In this document: positions 31,674 through 43,427 of the stretch, piece after piece
Position numbering within the stretch: position 1 is the first letter of the stretch
How the letters are laid out: every line of letters begins with the position of its first letter
Source: Pseudocercospora fijiensis CIRAD86
Taxonomy: Eukaryota > Ascomycota > Dothideomycetes > Mycosphaerellales > Mycosphaerellaceae
Direction of reading: 5' to 3'
Assembly (NCBI RefSeq): GCF_000340215.1
Contig: NW_006921539.1
Coordinates: 1,808,507 to 1,872,506 of the forward strand
Length of the DNA: 64,000 nt
Program-made: the position numbers and the translations under genes
Notes under the pieces: model-generated
Databases searched by the model: none
What the model was told of the DNA's origin: nothing
Seen by the model: the letters and a program-made list of their open reading frames with translations, nothing else

Positions 31674-32555
31674 ATGATTGCCGAAGAAGACGATGACATT
31701 GACGACGCAGAGGCTTGGACCGAGCTACAGCTTGCCGCATTCCAAGGCGACATTGTATTGGTGACCAGACTACTCAAGGAGAGCCAAGAGCCGAACGAAC
31801 CGCCCAGAGGCTTTTACGGAGGAACTGCTTTGCAAGCGGCTGCGATTTCTGGCCATCTTGAGGTAGTGAAGGTATTGATTGACTCTGGTTCATTCATCGA
31901 TGCTCCTGGAGGAAGCAATGGCGGTCATGCGGCGCTTGCCCTTGCCGCTGGTGCCGGACATGAGGCCATTGTGCTTCGATTGCTGCAAGCCGGCGCCGAT
32001 GTGAACTTACAAGCCCACAGATACATGGGCCGTACTCCGCTCCAGGCAGCTTGTGAAGGCGGAGACTCAGCCATTGTTAGAGTTCTCCTCGAGAGAGGCG
32101 CCAACGCAAATGCTCCGTATGCGCATCACTTTGGCAGGTCTGCACTCCAGGCGGCCGCCAGCGGAGGATATACTCAGATTGCTGAGCGCTTGCTTGCTGA
32201 GGGTAGCGATGTTAATGCGCCTCCTTCGAAGTACAGGGGGATGACAGCACTACAGGCAGCTGCATCATCAGGCAATTTTGAGCTGGTCCAAAAGCTCATG
32301 GCCGCGGGAGCAGAAGTCAATGCTGGCGGTGGGTATTATATGGGCGCCACAGCTCTGGCGGCTGCAGCAGAAGGTGGCCATCTCGAAATTGTGAGACTCT
32401 TACTGGATGCTGGAGCTGATGTGAGCCAGAGGTCCGGCAACCACCATCATACGCCCCAAGAGATCGCAGAGTATAGGGATGATGTGGAGACCGCGCAGCT
32501 GATAAATCGACATGCCGGAAAGGTTGGTGTTCACCAAATTTCGGTCTCTAGCTGA
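31674..32555 (+). CDS. ankyrin-repeat protein
   Basis: Single exon, 293 residues. After an acidic N-terminus (E-E-D-D-D-I-D-D) there are about seven ankyrin repeats with the A-L-Q-A-A-A-x-G-G/H-x5-V-x-x-L-L-x-x-G-A-D-V-N pattern, taking up almost the whole protein. The repeats have an inserted Y/F-x-G-R/M-T-A-L feature common in fungal ankyrin proteins and in the C-terminal part of fungal NACHT/NLR receptors. No NACHT, kinase or other catalytic domain is present, so it should act by binding other proteins; the partner is unknown. Confidence 0.85.
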   Translation: MIAEEDDDIDDAEAWTELQLAAFQGDIVLVTRLLKESQEPNEPPRGFYGGTALQAAAISGHLEVVKVLIDSGSFIDAPGGSNGGHAALALAAGAGHEAIVLRLLQAGADVNLQAHRYMGRTPLQAACEGGDSAIVRVLLERGANANAPYAHHFGRSALQAAASGGYTQIAERLLAEGSDVNAPPSKYRGMTALQAAASSGNFELVQKLMAAGAEVNAGGGYYMGATALAAAAEGGHLEIVRLLLDAGADVSQRSGNHHHTPQEIAEYRDDVETAQLINRHAGKVGVHQISVSS

Positions 32556-33114
32556 GCCTATGGAAAGACATGAGCAGTGGCATTTCGAGCCCGTCAAGGT
32601 GTGTGAGTGTCAAAGTAGCTTCCAGTATTGAGTGCATGCGTTTTATGACCGGGCCAGGTGGCTTTGACTTGATTCTATTCACGTACTCGATTTTCCATGT
32701 GACAAGACGATATTCTTCTTTGCGGCAACATCGTAGTTAGGCCATGCGGATTTAAGATGGCAGGGAGCAGCCAGATTATCGATATGTGCATTGCGTAGGG
32801 GCCACAGTTGACTCGCAATGTGTTATTTCTGCTGCTGAAGTTCCTCCGTATTTTATTTTGTTGCGGTAGAGTGAAAGCAAAGGGCGCGACTCGGGAAAGT
32901 TTGTCGGCTTCGGCTTCGGCAAGTCCCGCAAAAGTCTAACATGGATTCTAGATGTCTTCGCCTTCGAAACCGAGACAGCATCCACCTCTCCTCTAACGCA
33001 CTACGCTCAGCGATTGCCGCGAAGGTACTACTTACCATCTGACAGTCTGGATCGCGCAGTCTGATATTGACCAACACATAGCTGTCGCCGCGGAAGTCCG
33101 CCGCCGCAGCCGAC
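32556..33114. other. intergenic, SF3B1 promoter side
   Basis: No gene seen. This 559-bp stretch contains the 5' region of the SF3B1-like gene. Confidence 0.5.
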
Positions 33115-36100
33115 ATGTCTGACGGTAAGTACTCGGCAGGCTGGCTGCGGTCTGCGATATGTGCTGACAAAAATGCTACAGCGGACTTCGAGAAAGTGCG
33201 CCAAGCGCAGGCGGAGCGCAACGCGGCATCAGGGAAGAAAGGCTTCAAGGACTCCTCCAGCCAGCGCACTAACAACAACAAGATCTCGCTCGCGGAAAAC
33301 TTCGACAAGGATCTGTACGACACCAGCGACAAGTATGCTGGCTACGACACCTCCATCGCCGTCGACGATGACCAGGATATGGAAGATGCTGATGATGGCA
33401 ATGACGGAAGATTAGTCGGGCAGTATACGGCTACGGCCGCTCAGATTGGAGAATGGGCACAGGGCGAGACGGCCGAGGACGATATCCTGCAAAGTCGGGA
33501 GAAGCAGGCGCAGATCGCGAGCAGAGAGAGCGACTACCAGCAGAAGCGCTTCACAGCGCGCACTTTGAACGGCGACGGCCAGAAATCGTACCGCGAAACG
33601 ATGCAGGAGCGCGAAATCGAGCGCGAGGAGGCGCGAGTTCAAAAGCTCATCGAGGAACAGAACAAGGAGAAGATTGCGAACGGCGATGATGAGATGGAAG
33701 GCGTCGAGCACCAGGCTACACTCAAAGACAAGACGCCAGAGGCCGAAGATCGAAATGCAACGAGTGAAGAAGCAGCAGCGGAGAAACCAAGACGGCGGAA
33801 GCGAAGATGGGACAACGACGACTCAGCATCAGCAACCAACGGCAATGCCGAGACGAACGGCGTGAACGGGCATGCGACTAATGGAGATGCTGAGCCAAAG
33901 AAGTCGCGCTGGGATGCAACTCCAGCTGTGAACGGAGAGGCTGCTGCTGCGCCGAAGAAGAGGTCGAAATGGGACCTTGTCTCCTCGGCAGATGGAGGTG
34001 CCGCGCCCCAGAGCAATGGCGCCTCAGAGACTCCATCAGCACCTGTGGTCGCTTTTGGAACAGACATCAGCAGCCGCAATGCTCCTTTGTCCGATGAGGA
34101 ACTGGACGAGATGCTCCCTACTGAGGGATACAAGATCTTGACACCGCCTCCTGGCTACGAGCCGCTCAGAGCACCTGCTCGACGCATTGCACCATCAGCG
34201 ACACCAGCGAATACCGGTGGCTTCATGAACCAGGAACCGGTTGATCCTCGCTCAATGGGCAAGCAGCTACCATCAGACATTCCTGGTGTCGGTGATCTCC
34301 AATTCTTCAAGGCAGAGGATATGGCTTACTTCGGCAAGCTTGTGGATGGCGCGGACGAGAACGACCTTAGTGTGGAAGAGCTCAAGCAACGCAAAATCAT
34401 GAGATTGCTGCTCAAAGTCAAGAACGGCACCCCGCCCATGCGAAAGACCGCTTTGCGACAATTGACAGATAATGCGCGCTCGTTTGGAGCTGGGCCTCTT
34501 TTCGATCAAATCCTTCCACTACTCATGGAAAAATCTCTTGAAGATCAAGAACGACATTTGCTAGTCAAAGTCATCGATCGTGTGCTCTACAAACTCGACG
34601 ACTTAGTACGACCATATGTGCACAAGATCTTGGTTGTTATTGAGCCACTTCTCATCGACCAGGACTATTACGCTCGAGTGGAAGGTCGAGAAATCATCTC
34701 TAACCTTGCCAAGGCCGCAGGTCTTGCAACGATGATTAGTACCATGCGACCCGACATTGATCACGTTGATGAGTACGTGCGAAACACCACAGCCCGTGCT
34801 TTCGCAGTTGTTGCCTCTGCGCTTGGCATTCCAACACTGCTTCCATTCTTGAAAGCAGTCTGCAAGAGTAAGAAGTCATGGCAAGCTCGACATACCGGAG
34901 TAAAGATTGTGCAGCAGATCCCCATTCTCATGGGTTGCGCTGTACTGCCGCACTTGAAGGGACTTGTTGATTGCATCGGCGAGAATCTCAATGACGAACA
35001 GGCCAAAGTGAGAACGGTCACTTCTCTTGCTCTAGCTGCTCTAGCTGAAGCTTCGAATCCCTTCGGTATTGAAAGCTTCGATGACATCCTCAATCCTCTA
35101 TGGACCGGTGCCAGAAAGCAGCGAGGTAAGGGTCTGGCCGGCTTCTTGAAGGCTGTGGGGTACATTATCCCTCTTATGGACGAAGAGTACGGCAACTACT
35201 ACACATCACAGATCATGGAAATTCTGCTACGAGAATTCCAGTCTCCTGACGAGGAGATGAAAAAGGTTGTGCTCAAGGTCATCAGTCAATGCGCTGGCGG
35301 TGCTGGTGTCACTGCGCAGTACCTCAAGGACACCGTTCTGAACGACTTCTTTAAGAGTTTCTGGGTGAGAAGAATGGCCCTTGACAAGCGCAACTACAAG
35401 CAAGTTGTGGAGACCACAGTCGATCTTGGACACAAGGTTGGCGTTGGCGAGATCGTGGAGCGCATTGTTGGTAACCTCAAGGATGAAAGCGAGGCCTACC
35501 GCAAGATGACCGTCGAGACCATCGAAAAGGTCATCTCTGCAATGGGCGCCGCTGATATCAATGAGCGTCTCGAAGAACGACTCGTCGACGGTATTCTGCA
35601 CTCGTTCCAGGAACAGAGTGTTGAGGACATTGTTCTTCTGAACGGCTTCGGTACTGTTGTCAACGCGCTTGGCACCCGGTGCAAGCCTTACTTGCCTCAA
35701 ATCGTCAGTACGATCCTCTGGCGGCTCAACAACAAATCTGCGACTGTTCGACAGCAGGCAGCGGACCTCATCACCAGAATCGCCATTGTGCTCAAGCAGT
35801 GCGATGAAGACGTGCTGCTTGGCAGGCTTAGCTCGGTGCTGTACGAATATCTCGGTGAAGAATATCCGGAAGTCCTCGGTAGCATTCTTGGAGCTATGCG
35901 GAGCATCGTCACTGTTGTGGGTATCAGCAGCATGCAGCCACCTATCAAGGATCTACTACCTCGCTTGACGCCAATTCTTCGAAATCGACACGAGAAAGTG
36001 CAGGAAAACACAATCGACCTTGTTGGACGTATTGCAGACCGTGGACCAGAATCTGTCAATGCCAGAGAATGGATGCGTATCTGTTTCGAGCTTCTCGACA

Positions 36101-36813
36101 TGCTGAAAGCGCACAAGAAGGGAATTCGACGTGCAGCAAACAACACCTTTGGCTTCATTGCCAAGGCCATCGGCCCGCAAGATGTCCTTGCTACCCTTCT
36201 GAACAACCTTCGAGTACAAGAGCGTCAGTCTCGTGTCTGCACGGCTGTTGCCATTGGTATCGTTGCCGAGACTTGCGCGCCCTTCACTGTCCTGCCAGCG
36301 CTGATGAACGAATACCGCGTGCCCGAACTCAACGTACAGAACGGTGTTCTGAAGTCACTGTCCTTCCTGTTCGAGTACATCGGCGAGATGGCGAAAGACT
36401 ATGTCTACGCCGTCACTCCACTCCTCGAAGATGCGCTTATCGATCGCGACCAAGTGCATCGGCAGACCGCTGCTTCTGTCGTCAAGCATATCGCGCTCGG
36501 CGTCGTTGGCCTCGGCTGCGAAGATGCCATGCTCCATCTTCTCAACCTCCTGTACCCAAACCTGTTCGAAACCTCGCCGCACGTCATCGATCGAGTGATA
36601 GAAGCAATCGATGCGATTAGGCTTGCGGTTGGAACGGGAGCAGTCATGAATTACGTGTGGGCTGGCCTCTTCCATCCCGCACGAAAGGTCCGAACGCCGT
36701 ATTGGAGACTGTACAACGATGCTTACGTCCAGTCGGCCGATGCCATGGTGCCATACTACCCGGCGTTTGATGATGAGAAACTGAAGAGACATGAGCTTAT
36801 GGTGGTCATTTAG
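33115..36813 (+). CDS. HSH155: splicing factor 3B subunit 1 (Hsh155/SF3B1)
   Basis: Exon 1 is 33115-33124 (10 nt) and exon 2 is 33182-36813, giving 1,213 residues. It is the U2 snRNP core protein that clamps the branch-site helix. The N-terminal 300 residues are disordered and hold short basic-Trp motifs (R-R-W-D, S-R-W-D-A-T-P, S-K-W-D) that bind U2AF-homology domains. The C-terminal about 850 residues are a HEAT-repeat superhelix, very conserved ([36 protein letters not shown]). The first intron is 57 nt, a multiple of three, without a stop, so a retained form would add 19 residues. Confidence 0.96.
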   Translation: MSDGKYSAGWLRSAICADKNATADFEKVRQAQAERNAASGKKGFKDSSSQRTNNNKISLAENFDKDLYDTSDKYAGYDTSIAVDDDQDMEDADDGNDGRLVGQYTATAAQIGEWAQGETAEDDILQSREKQAQIASRESDYQQKRFTARTLNGDGQKSYRETMQEREIEREEARVQKLIEEQNKEKIANGDDEMEGVEHQATLKDKTPEAEDRNATSEEAAAEKPRRRKRRWDNDDSASATNGNAETNGVNGHATNGDAEPKKSRWDATPAVNGEAAAAPKKRSKWDLVSSADGGAAPQSNGASETPSAPVVAFGTDISSRNAPLSDEELDEMLPTEGYKILTPPPGYEPLRAPARRIAPSATPANTGGFMNQEPVDPRSMGKQLPSDIPGVGDLQFFKAEDMAYFGKLVDGADENDLSVEELKQRKIMRLLLKVKNGTPPMRKTALRQLTDNARSFGAGPLFDQILPLLMEKSLEDQERHLLVKVIDRVLYKLDDLVRPYVHKILVVIEPLLIDQDYYARVEGREIISNLAKAAGLATMISTMRPDIDHVDEYVRNTTARAFAVVASALGIPTLLPFLKAVCKSKKSWQARHTGVKIVQQIPILMGCAVLPHLKGLVDCIGENLNDEQAKVRTVTSLALAALAEASNPFGIESFDDILNPLWTGARKQRGKGLAGFLKAVGYIIPLMDEEYGNYYTSQIMEILLREFQSPDEEMKKVVLKVISQCAGGAGVTAQYLKDTVLNDFFKSFWVRRMALDKRNYKQVVETTVDLGHKVGVGEIVERIVGNLKDESEAYRKMTVETIEKVISAMGAADINERLEERLVDGILHSFQEQSVEDIVLLNGFGTVVNALGTRCKPYLPQIVSTILWRLNNKSATVRQQAADLITRIAIVLKQCDEDVLLGRLSSVLYEYLGEEYPEVLGSILGAMRSIVTVVGISSMQPPIKDLLPRLTPILRNRHEKVQENTIDLVGRIADRGPESVNAREWMRICFELLDMLKAHKKGIRRAANNTFGFIAKAIGPQDVLATLLNNLRVQERQSRVCTAVAIGIVAETCAPFTVLPALMNEYRVPELNVQNGVLKSLSFLFEYIGEMAKDYVYAVTPLLEDALIDRDQVHRQTAASVVKHIALGVVGLGCEDAMLHLLNLLYPNLFETSPHVIDRVIEAIDAIRLAVGTGAVMNYVWAGLFHPARKVRTPYWRLYNDAYVQSADAMVPYYPAFDDEKLKRHELMVVI

Positions 36814-37467
36814 ACTTTGCGGAATGAAAAAGTAGGAGTTGGAACTGGCACAGCGGGACTTCAGAGCTGTCAAAGCGATTCGCAGCAAGCAAGCTGGGTG
36901 CTCTTTTGCTTCCTGGAGCGGAAGCTAGCTTCGTTGTAACTGCTAGTCAGTCTATCAGCATGAGCCATACCGGAAGTCTTGAAGCAGGCTTTCTGAAAGC
37001 TCTCGGAGCTTGGTAATGACTTACAGCGTTGAAGGAAGGACTGTATGGGATGCAATGCGCAATTGGTCCAAGCGAACATTTTATACTAAGGAATGACAGA
37101 GGCATCGAATCTGAGGTGCTCTTCACTCGTCTCAGCCACGAAGACGACGCGACTGTGCTTTCGATGGAGTGGGAGCTGACGTGGAAAATGGCAGCTGAGA
37201 GCACAGGAGTGGACTTTATCAGGATTGGACGTTCTTTCGCTTTACCAGCTATATGCTCGATCCAAAGCGTGACGTGCCAGCGAGAGAAATGATCGTGGCA
37301 GACGGCGCCGAAGTACAAGGGGCATGCATCTCTGCTTTCCATATCAAAATCACGAAGCTCATCCGTTGGTACACTCATACGTTCATTTTCCTCTCGCAAT
37401 CATGCATTCAGTCCTCCGCCCGTGCGGCATATTCCACACCATCCGTCCGATCTCGACATCTTCCGAC
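36814..37467. other. intergenic
   Basis: No gene seen between two convergent genes. Confidence 0.5.
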
Positions 37468-38037
37468 CTAACTCAAGCCCAAAGGATTACTCGCACTTCC
37501 CCCAGCACTCCTCCTCGCCGTCCCCTCAATCTTCTTCGTCGGTCCAGCCTTCGCACTCCCCTGTCCAGCAAGTCCCAACGGGTTCCCCGCGGTAGCAACT
37601 CTCGGTCCACCAACACCTACACCATCCTTGATATCATTCCCATACCCTGCAACACCTTGTCCCCAATATCTTGTGGTGTTGGAGATCTGGTTTCCGATTC
37701 CTTCGCCGACTTTGTTTACTGAATTGCCAATCGAGGTGATGAAAGCTCCTGCGTAGTTGCCCACGCCTGCTACGCTGTTTTGGACGGTGCGGTTGACCCA
37801 GTTGCCCGACTTCTGGGCATTGGACGGGGCAGGACCGACTTTTCGGAGGGAGGCGGCGGTGGGGTTCTTGGGTGCTGAGGACTTGGACTTGGTGCGTGGA
37901 TTCGTGGCTGGAGATGGCTTGAGAGCTCCCGGTGCGGGCGTCGGTCGGGAAGGAGACTTGACTGCGGCACGCTGCGAAGGTCTCACTGGAGGCTTCGCTG
38001 TCGCTGTCGATGGCTTGGTTGGACGTGTAGTTGACAT
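37468..38037 (-). CDS. basic, low-complexity hypothetical protein
   Basis: Single exon, 189 residues. The first 75 residues are Lys/Pro/Ser/Thr/Ala-rich and probably disordered. The middle (about 80-150) is a Gly/Asn-rich block (N-W-V-N-R-T-V-Q-N-S-V-A-G-V-G-N-Y-A-G, then G-N-S-V-N-K-V-G-E-G-I-G-N-Q-I), with regular Gly spacing that could form amphipathic helices. The end repeats N-P-L-G-L twice. I recall similar proteins in other ascomycetes without a known function; that is a recollection and not a tested match. Confidence 0.65.
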   Translation of the reverse strand: MSTTRPTKPSTATAKPPVRPSQRAAVKSPSRPTPAPGALKPSPATNPRTKSKSSAPKNPTAASLRKVGPAPSNAQKSGNWVNRTVQNSVAGVGNYAGAFITSIGNSVNKVGEGIGNQISNTTRYWGQGVAGYGNDIKDGVGVGGPRVATAGNPLGLAGQGSAKAGPTKKIEGTARRSAGGSASNPLGLS

Positions 38038-38707
38038 TCTGTGTGGTTACGTCTGGCGCTAATTGGGAGTATTGGGTGATGTGGATGGAAAGAATGAGAG
38101 ATGCTGTCTTGACCTACAACGTGTATGTGAGCTTCGGATACACAGAGGCTCCTCTATCGCCACACATCGGACCAAACATGTTGTGTTGCACATGCCAAGC
38201 TCGAAAACCTGAAAGCCAGTTGGAGGTGACGTTTGTCTTCGCTCCTTCCCCAGATGCAAAGCTCACCCTCAGGCAACCGCGCTACGCTCACTAGCGTCGG
38301 CTCGCCAAGCGGAAAGTTTCAGGGTCCTCGACTTCAGTGCTCTTTCGAGGAGACGACGCGATACCATTGTCGGGTCCAGCTTCATCCACAAGAATTGTGG
38401 GGGCAGCTTTCCACTTGTTTTCGGAGACTCCGGAGTCGTGCTTGGTGCATGGAGCCTATATCGAAGGACTGACGTGCGGTGTTGACCGCAAAAGGTCAAC
38501 TGGCGGCGGTGGAGGAAAGCTATGCTCCTCCTTCCAAGAGCAACTTCGTCGAAGTGATATTGACCGCAGATCCAACGGCGACACATAGCCTAATGCACGG
38601 AGTCTTGTGATCGCAGGTCAGTATGCTCACCTCACTTGCGCGCAAAACACGTTATGCAAACACCTTCCTTTGCCATCCCTTCATCTGCCTCATCTACCAC
38701 CGCCATC
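38038..38707. other. divergent promoter region
   Basis: No gene seen. It separates the divergent starts at 38037 and 38708. An upstream in-frame ATG at 38654 could extend the kinase by 18 residues. Confidence 0.5.
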
Positions 38708-41700
38708 ATGGCGTATCGCTCCAGAAACACGAGCGAGTCTGACAGCTCAAAGGGCCCACCACTACGACCCAAGAAAAGCTTCCATTCGACTCGGTCTCAT
38801 CCACTCGAGCGCGTCGACTCGCGCGCGGCACCTCCAAGTCCAGGCTCGACTGCAGTCGTCAGTCCGGAAAATTCCGTCTTCAGTCCAAGCACCACTTCTG
38901 CGCCGACTCCTGCTCTACGGTCGCGCACGCAAAGCGTCGCCAGCTCTTTCCAAAGTAAGTCCAACCTCCCTGAGTCTCGTCCAGCTTGGCAGCGGCATCG
39001 CAGAGGCAACAACGTCGTCGGTGAAAACTTGTGTGCTCGTGATGTCAAATGTCTTCCGCATGTCTCAATTCCCGGCCCGCGCGGTCTCAAACTGTGGGAG
39101 CGCCGAGAGGCGACTGCTGACCGCAGGGCTTGGGCTCGCTTGGAGGAGCGACTTGGCAAGATCGATGCCTTCTTTGACGACGAGACTCAGTCAAGCCCTT
39201 CGGAGCAACCAGATATTGACAGAAAATCTGCAGAACTTCGATCCACCTCCATCACCGAGCTCGTTGGAGAGGCCGCAATACGCCTTGGACAGCGACTCAA
39301 AGCCCATTCTGACAAGTCTGAGCGCAAAGCCCAGAGGAAGCGAGCAGGAAAGCCGTCCCTGCCCAATCTCTTCGACAAGCCTGAGACAGCAAAGCTCACA
39401 AAGTTCTGGGAAGGAGCCGAGCAAGAGGACTTTTCCGAGTCGCTCAAGAAATCCATTTTTCACCCGCACCTGAACGTCGAGCCTGGTGCCGAGCTACTTA
39501 CGCCTGTCGCCGAGGAAGACCTCGTCCCTCCGGTGCCTGAACTCCCAAGCGAGCATCTCCTTGAACTATTCAGAAAGGATCATCATAACCTGCGCCCACG
39601 CAAGACTCGACCACTACCCTTCATCATGGATGCTTCTCGACTGCAGCCGACTGGCCGCTCTCTGGCAGATCAGCAGGACAAGGCGCGTAGGATGAAAGAT
39701 GCGCAGGATCTTTACGATACGATTGTGCGGAATGCAGAGCGGTCAGGAAATGCTGTGCCGCCATATGACTTTTTGGAACTGATCGGGAAGGGCGCGTTTG
39801 GTCGAGTGTACAAGTGCAGGGATCAGAGGAACGGAAATTTGGTTGCTGTGAAGATCGTGAATATCGACGAGCAGGATTGGTCTGAGGGTTTCGCTCTTGG
39901 TGATGCCCGCGATCAGACGATAAGGGATTTCAAGAAAGAGGTCAGCATTTTGCAACAACTGAAGGACAACAACGCAAAGAACGTCAACCTCATCCACGAT
40001 GCCTTTGATTGGCACTCGCAGCTCTGGATCGTCGCCGACTACTGCACAGGTGGTAGCGTGCGCACACTGATGCGGCCATTCGAGAAGGACGGCAAGTCTC
40101 AAGGCTTGCCAGAGAAGTACATCATCCCCATCGCACGAGAGCTGGCGATGGCGATGAAGTCCATCCATGACCTGCACATCATTCATCGCGATATCAAGTG
40201 CGCAAATGTCTACATTACCGAACAAGGCAAGATTCAGCTCGGAGACTTCGGTATCGTTGGCGTCATAGACAATGACAACACCAAGCGCAAGACAGTCATT
40301 GGAACTCCACATTGGATGCCACGCGAAATCATTGAAGCTCTTGGCGAAGACAATACGAGGGAGGGTTATGGCAAAGAGGTCGACATCTGGTCATATGGCT
40401 GCACCGTATACGAAATGGCTACCGGCTCCCCACCGTACTCGAATAAGTTTCCGGATATGATACCTAGTCTCATCGACACGTCGCCACCACAACTCGAAGG
40501 AAGCCAATACTCCGCTGGCTTGCGCGATCTTGTGACTTTCTGTCTCAATCCCGACAGACATGCACGTCCATCCGCAGCCGAGATCCTTGATCATCCGTAT
40601 CTCAAGGGCTCAAGTAGAGCCTATTCTACTAATCATTTGGTCGAGTTGATCGAGAAATTCATGGTCTGGGAGCATGGAGGAGGCTCTCGTGCTTCTCTAT
40701 GGATGGCATCTCCGGCCGATGCCCGCAATATGCGAGGCAATGACGATGATGAGAAAGAGGTTGAAGACGAGACGGAAGATTGGAACTTCAGCACTTCAGA
40801 CGACTTCGACCAAGAGTTTACCCGTCGACTTAGCCAGATGCCCACCTCGCACGCTATCAAATCTCTTCGGTACGATGGTCCTGCTGGCTCTGGACTACCA
40901 CCGCTCAACACACAAGTCCTCAGCATCGCAGAACGCGTCAAGCAAGAGCATAACGAGAAGTCTGCCAATAGAGGCGAGAAGTCTCTTGCACGTCTCTATG
41001 ATGTGAACGACCCATCCGGCTACCAGCTTACAACCCCAGTGGAGACGCCTCAACTGCCACAGCTGACTCAGTCGTCATCCTCTGATCTGCCTTTGCGCAG
41101 CTTCACAGAAGATGGTCCAACTCGCGAGAGCATGATTGTGCTCGATCTCGACGACGCAGATGTCTCGCTCGGCGAGACTGCCACCTCGACATTTGCCATG
41201 CATATGGACACCATCAATGAAGACACCATCAAGCCAGCCGGTCGACACCACCAGGACGATGATGAAGATGAGGACAACTATACGTACGGTAATTCCGACA
41301 AAGACAACCGCAATACCATGGATTGGAGTTTTCCAGGTGCTCCGGCTGCTCCCACGGCTGCCAAGCGCGATACCAGGGCGTGGAAGTTCCCCGGCGCCGC
41401 ACCGGCATCACAACCAAAGCGCGGCACAATGGACTGGACTTTTGGTACCGCAGAGCCTGCCGATCCAGATGAAGACGAAGAAACAACGTCCGCGAGTCAT
41501 CCAGACGACTTTCCACCCGGCTTCCGTCCTCAGCCCACGCGCATGGCTACAGAACCCGTCGGCCTTTCTCGCATCCCAAGCTCAGGTGCCATGTATCCAA
41601 CCAGAGACTCTGTACAATCGATGATTGATCTTGATGCCGGCTTTGTCGATCCTTCTTACCATGGTGCCGAGATCGTGCGCCCATCGACTGCAAGCTCGCA

Positions 41701-42442
41701 CATGACCGATGCCACTTCTGGCGATCCTTTTGACCTTGACGACGATTCACAGCAGCGCGAGAGCAATGTCAATCGCTTCTCCTGCCACAAGCAATGGCGT
41801 TCGGAAGGTGGACCAGAGATTAAGCGCAACAGCCACAAGACCATGCCAATGCACGAGCGTGGCAGCAGTCTCTCCAGCACTGACGCCGAGATGCCGCAGA
41901 GCGCCATCGAGGGAACCTATGGCGCGTTTCCAATCCAGCCGGGCGCCATGCGATTCAGTGCGCTGGAGCAGGGACTCGGTCTTGCCGACGAGGAGCCTAT
42001 TGGCAACCGCTGGCCGACATTCTCCAGCTACAATGGATACGAGACAAGCCCACAGTATCCTCCAATCGATCCTGGTCTCCCCGGCGCTGTTCCAGGACCG
42101 TACAGTCGCGCCCGCGAAGAGCCACGTCGGCCTGAAATCGCGTTCCCTAATATTCGACCACCTCATCCAGACGCCATGGTCGAAGGCGCCGACGACGGTT
42201 TGCTGGACGCCGAGACGAACCGCACTCTCGGAGATGCTGGAGAAACCTTGGTGGCAGTGACGAAGGCCTTGCGCCAAATCGTCGGCATTGAGAGAGAGGA
42301 CGACGAGGTCTCCTCGGACATCGACAGCGGCTTTGATAGCAACAGAGACGCGACCGAGGACGAGGCGGAGGGCCTCACGGCGAGGCGCCCAAAGCCTCGC
42401 AAGCCCTCCCCTCGTCTTCCCGCTCCGCAGACCCTGGGTTGA
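38708..42442 (+). CDS. Ste20/germinal-centre-type Ser/Thr protein kinase
   Basis: Single exon, 1,244 residues from ATG 38708. The N-terminal about 350 residues are largely disordered and Ser/Arg-rich. The kinase domain covers about residues 353-625: G-K-G-A-F-G glycine loop, V-A-V-K-I, H-R-D-I-K-C-A-N (about 495-502), and L-G-D-F-G (Asp about 513). The activation segment ends T-P-H-W-M-P-R-E, so the usual A-P-E is P-R-E. A segment W-E-H-G-G-G-S-R-A-S-L-W after the kinase domain is shared with Sid1/Nak1-type GCK kinases, as far as I recall. The remaining about 600 residues are acidic and low-complexity, with a repeated M-D-W-S/T-F motif and a variant R-A-W-K-F between 41320 and 41450. Probably a polarity or septation kinase; I do not assign a name. 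Confidence 0.85.
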   Translation: MAYRSRNTSESDSSKGPPLRPKKSFHSTRSHPLERVDSRAAPPSPGSTAVVSPENSVFSPSTTSAPTPALRSRTQSVASSFQSKSNLPESRPAWQRHRRGNNVVGENLCARDVKCLPHVSIPGPRGLKLWERREATADRRAWARLEERLGKIDAFFDDETQSSPSEQPDIDRKSAELRSTSITELVGEAAIRLGQRLKAHSDKSERKAQRKRAGKPSLPNLFDKPETAKLTKFWEGAEQEDFSESLKKSIFHPHLNVEPGAELLTPVAEEDLVPPVPELPSEHLLELFRKDHHNLRPRKTRPLPFIMDASRLQPTGRSLADQQDKARRMKDAQDLYDTIVRNAERSGNAVPPYDFLELIGKGAFGRVYKCRDQRNGNLVAVKIVNIDEQDWSEGFALGDARDQTIRDFKKEVSILQQLKDNNAKNVNLIHDAFDWHSQLWIVADYCTGGSVRTLMRPFEKDGKSQGLPEKYIIPIARELAMAMKSIHDLHIIHRDIKCANVYITEQGKIQLGDFGIVGVIDNDNTKRKTVIGTPHWMPREIIEALGEDNTREGYGKEVDIWSYGCTVYEMATGSPPYSNKFPDMIPSLIDTSPPQLEGSQYSAGLRDLVTFCLNPDRHARPSAAEILDHPYLKGSSRAYSTNHLVELIEKFMVWEHGGGSRASLWMASPADARNMRGNDDDEKEVEDETEDWNFSTSDDFDQEFTRRLSQMPTSHAIKSLRYDGPAGSGLPPLNTQVLSIAERVKQEHNEKSANRGEKSLARLYDVNDPSGYQLTTPVETPQLPQLTQSSSSDLPLRSFTEDGPTRESMIVLDLDDADVSLGETATSTFAMHMDTINEDTIKPAGRHHQDDDEDEDNYTYGNSDKDNRNTMDWSFPGAPAAPTAAKRDTRAWKFPGAAPASQPKRGTMDWTFGTAEPADPDEDEETTSASHPDDFPPGFRPQPTRMATEPVGLSRIPSSGAMYPTRDSVQSMIDLDAGFVDPSYHGAEIVRPSTASSHMTDATSGDPFDLDDDSQQRESNVNRFSCHKQWRSEGGPEIKRNSHKTMPMHERGSSLSSTDAEMPQSAIEGTYGAFPIQPGAMRFSALEQGLGLADEEPIGNRWPTFSSYNGYETSPQYPPIDPGLPGAVPGPYSRAREEPRRPEIAFPNIRPPHPDAMVEGADDGLLDAETNRTLGDAGETLVAVTKALRQIVGIEREDDEVSSDIDSGFDSNRDATEDEAEGLTARRPKPRKPSPRLPAPQTLG

Positions 42443-43427
42443 GAAAGTAATGGGGCAGAAACCCCGGCTGTAGCATAACTGTAAAAAATACCATGAAGCA
42501 ATGAATGACGTGAAAACGCGCATGCTGGTTCCCATTCCCTCACACCCATAGTAATAACTCCCCTGTAGCCCACAGTAGACACCCTGGGGCCTTGAGAAAT
42601 GAAACTGTACGCTCAGTCATGGCAGATTCGGGGATGAGCGTGCGTCTTGTGAGCACTCGGAAGCTCCACTGGACCGATTCGACTCTGGTGCAATATAAAT
42701 GCAGAGCCCTTCACGCCAGACCTGGCACGATATGTACCTCTATCTTCCGGCGACTTGGGCTCGAGGTGGATCCCCGAAGCTCCCCTTAATCGACTCCCAC
42801 TCCTTCCTTCTAGGCCTTAAGATAAAGCTCCCCATATCACTTCTGGCATGAGCAGCACCTGCTCGTCCCGGCGGGATGGTTTGATCTCAGCAGCTTAAGA
42901 TTGTACAACTCAATCGAGCACCCTGGTACAGATCTGAAAGGCAGAGCCCCAGACCTAGAATGGAGCGAATACAGCTTCTTAAAAGGTGTGAAGAACCCAC
43001 ATGCTTTCTTACTTGATCTTCGCTCTTCTCGAAGGCCAGGACAATGCTCATGAGACATGTCTCTAGAGCCGCAGAATGCCTGAAGCTTTGCCTCGATGAA
43101 GATAGCTGGAGTGGAAGGAATCTCATCGATTCGTTCGACTATATAAAGTCCTTGACTGAGTAGTGTAATCATGCCTTCCATGCTATTCGTAAATCATAAA
43201 GAAGTGAGCGGTATATATCCACGCAAACCATGCCACGCCCGGAGATCATGCAACCAGTGTAAAAAGAACAAGCAGATCCGAAAATACGTCAAACTTTCCT
43301 CTCATCCACAACCTACTCTTTCTTCCAAAAACAACCATCACCCCAGCCATTTCTTGACTCATAGCGCTTTGAGTCGGAGCTCATCTTCCTCTCATGTTTT
43401 CCAAAACCACCCAACACCACCATTTAG
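42443..43427. other. intergenic between convergent genes
   Basis: No gene or repeat seen. Confidence 0.5.

Noticed and set aside
35227..35700. Minus-strand frame of 157 codons
   Set aside because: Shadow of the SF3B1 HEAT-repeat coding region.
38957..39022. GTAAGT donor and CAG acceptors inside the kinase gene, considered as an intron
   Set aside because: None of the nearby acceptors keeps the reading frame, while the unspliced frame is open.
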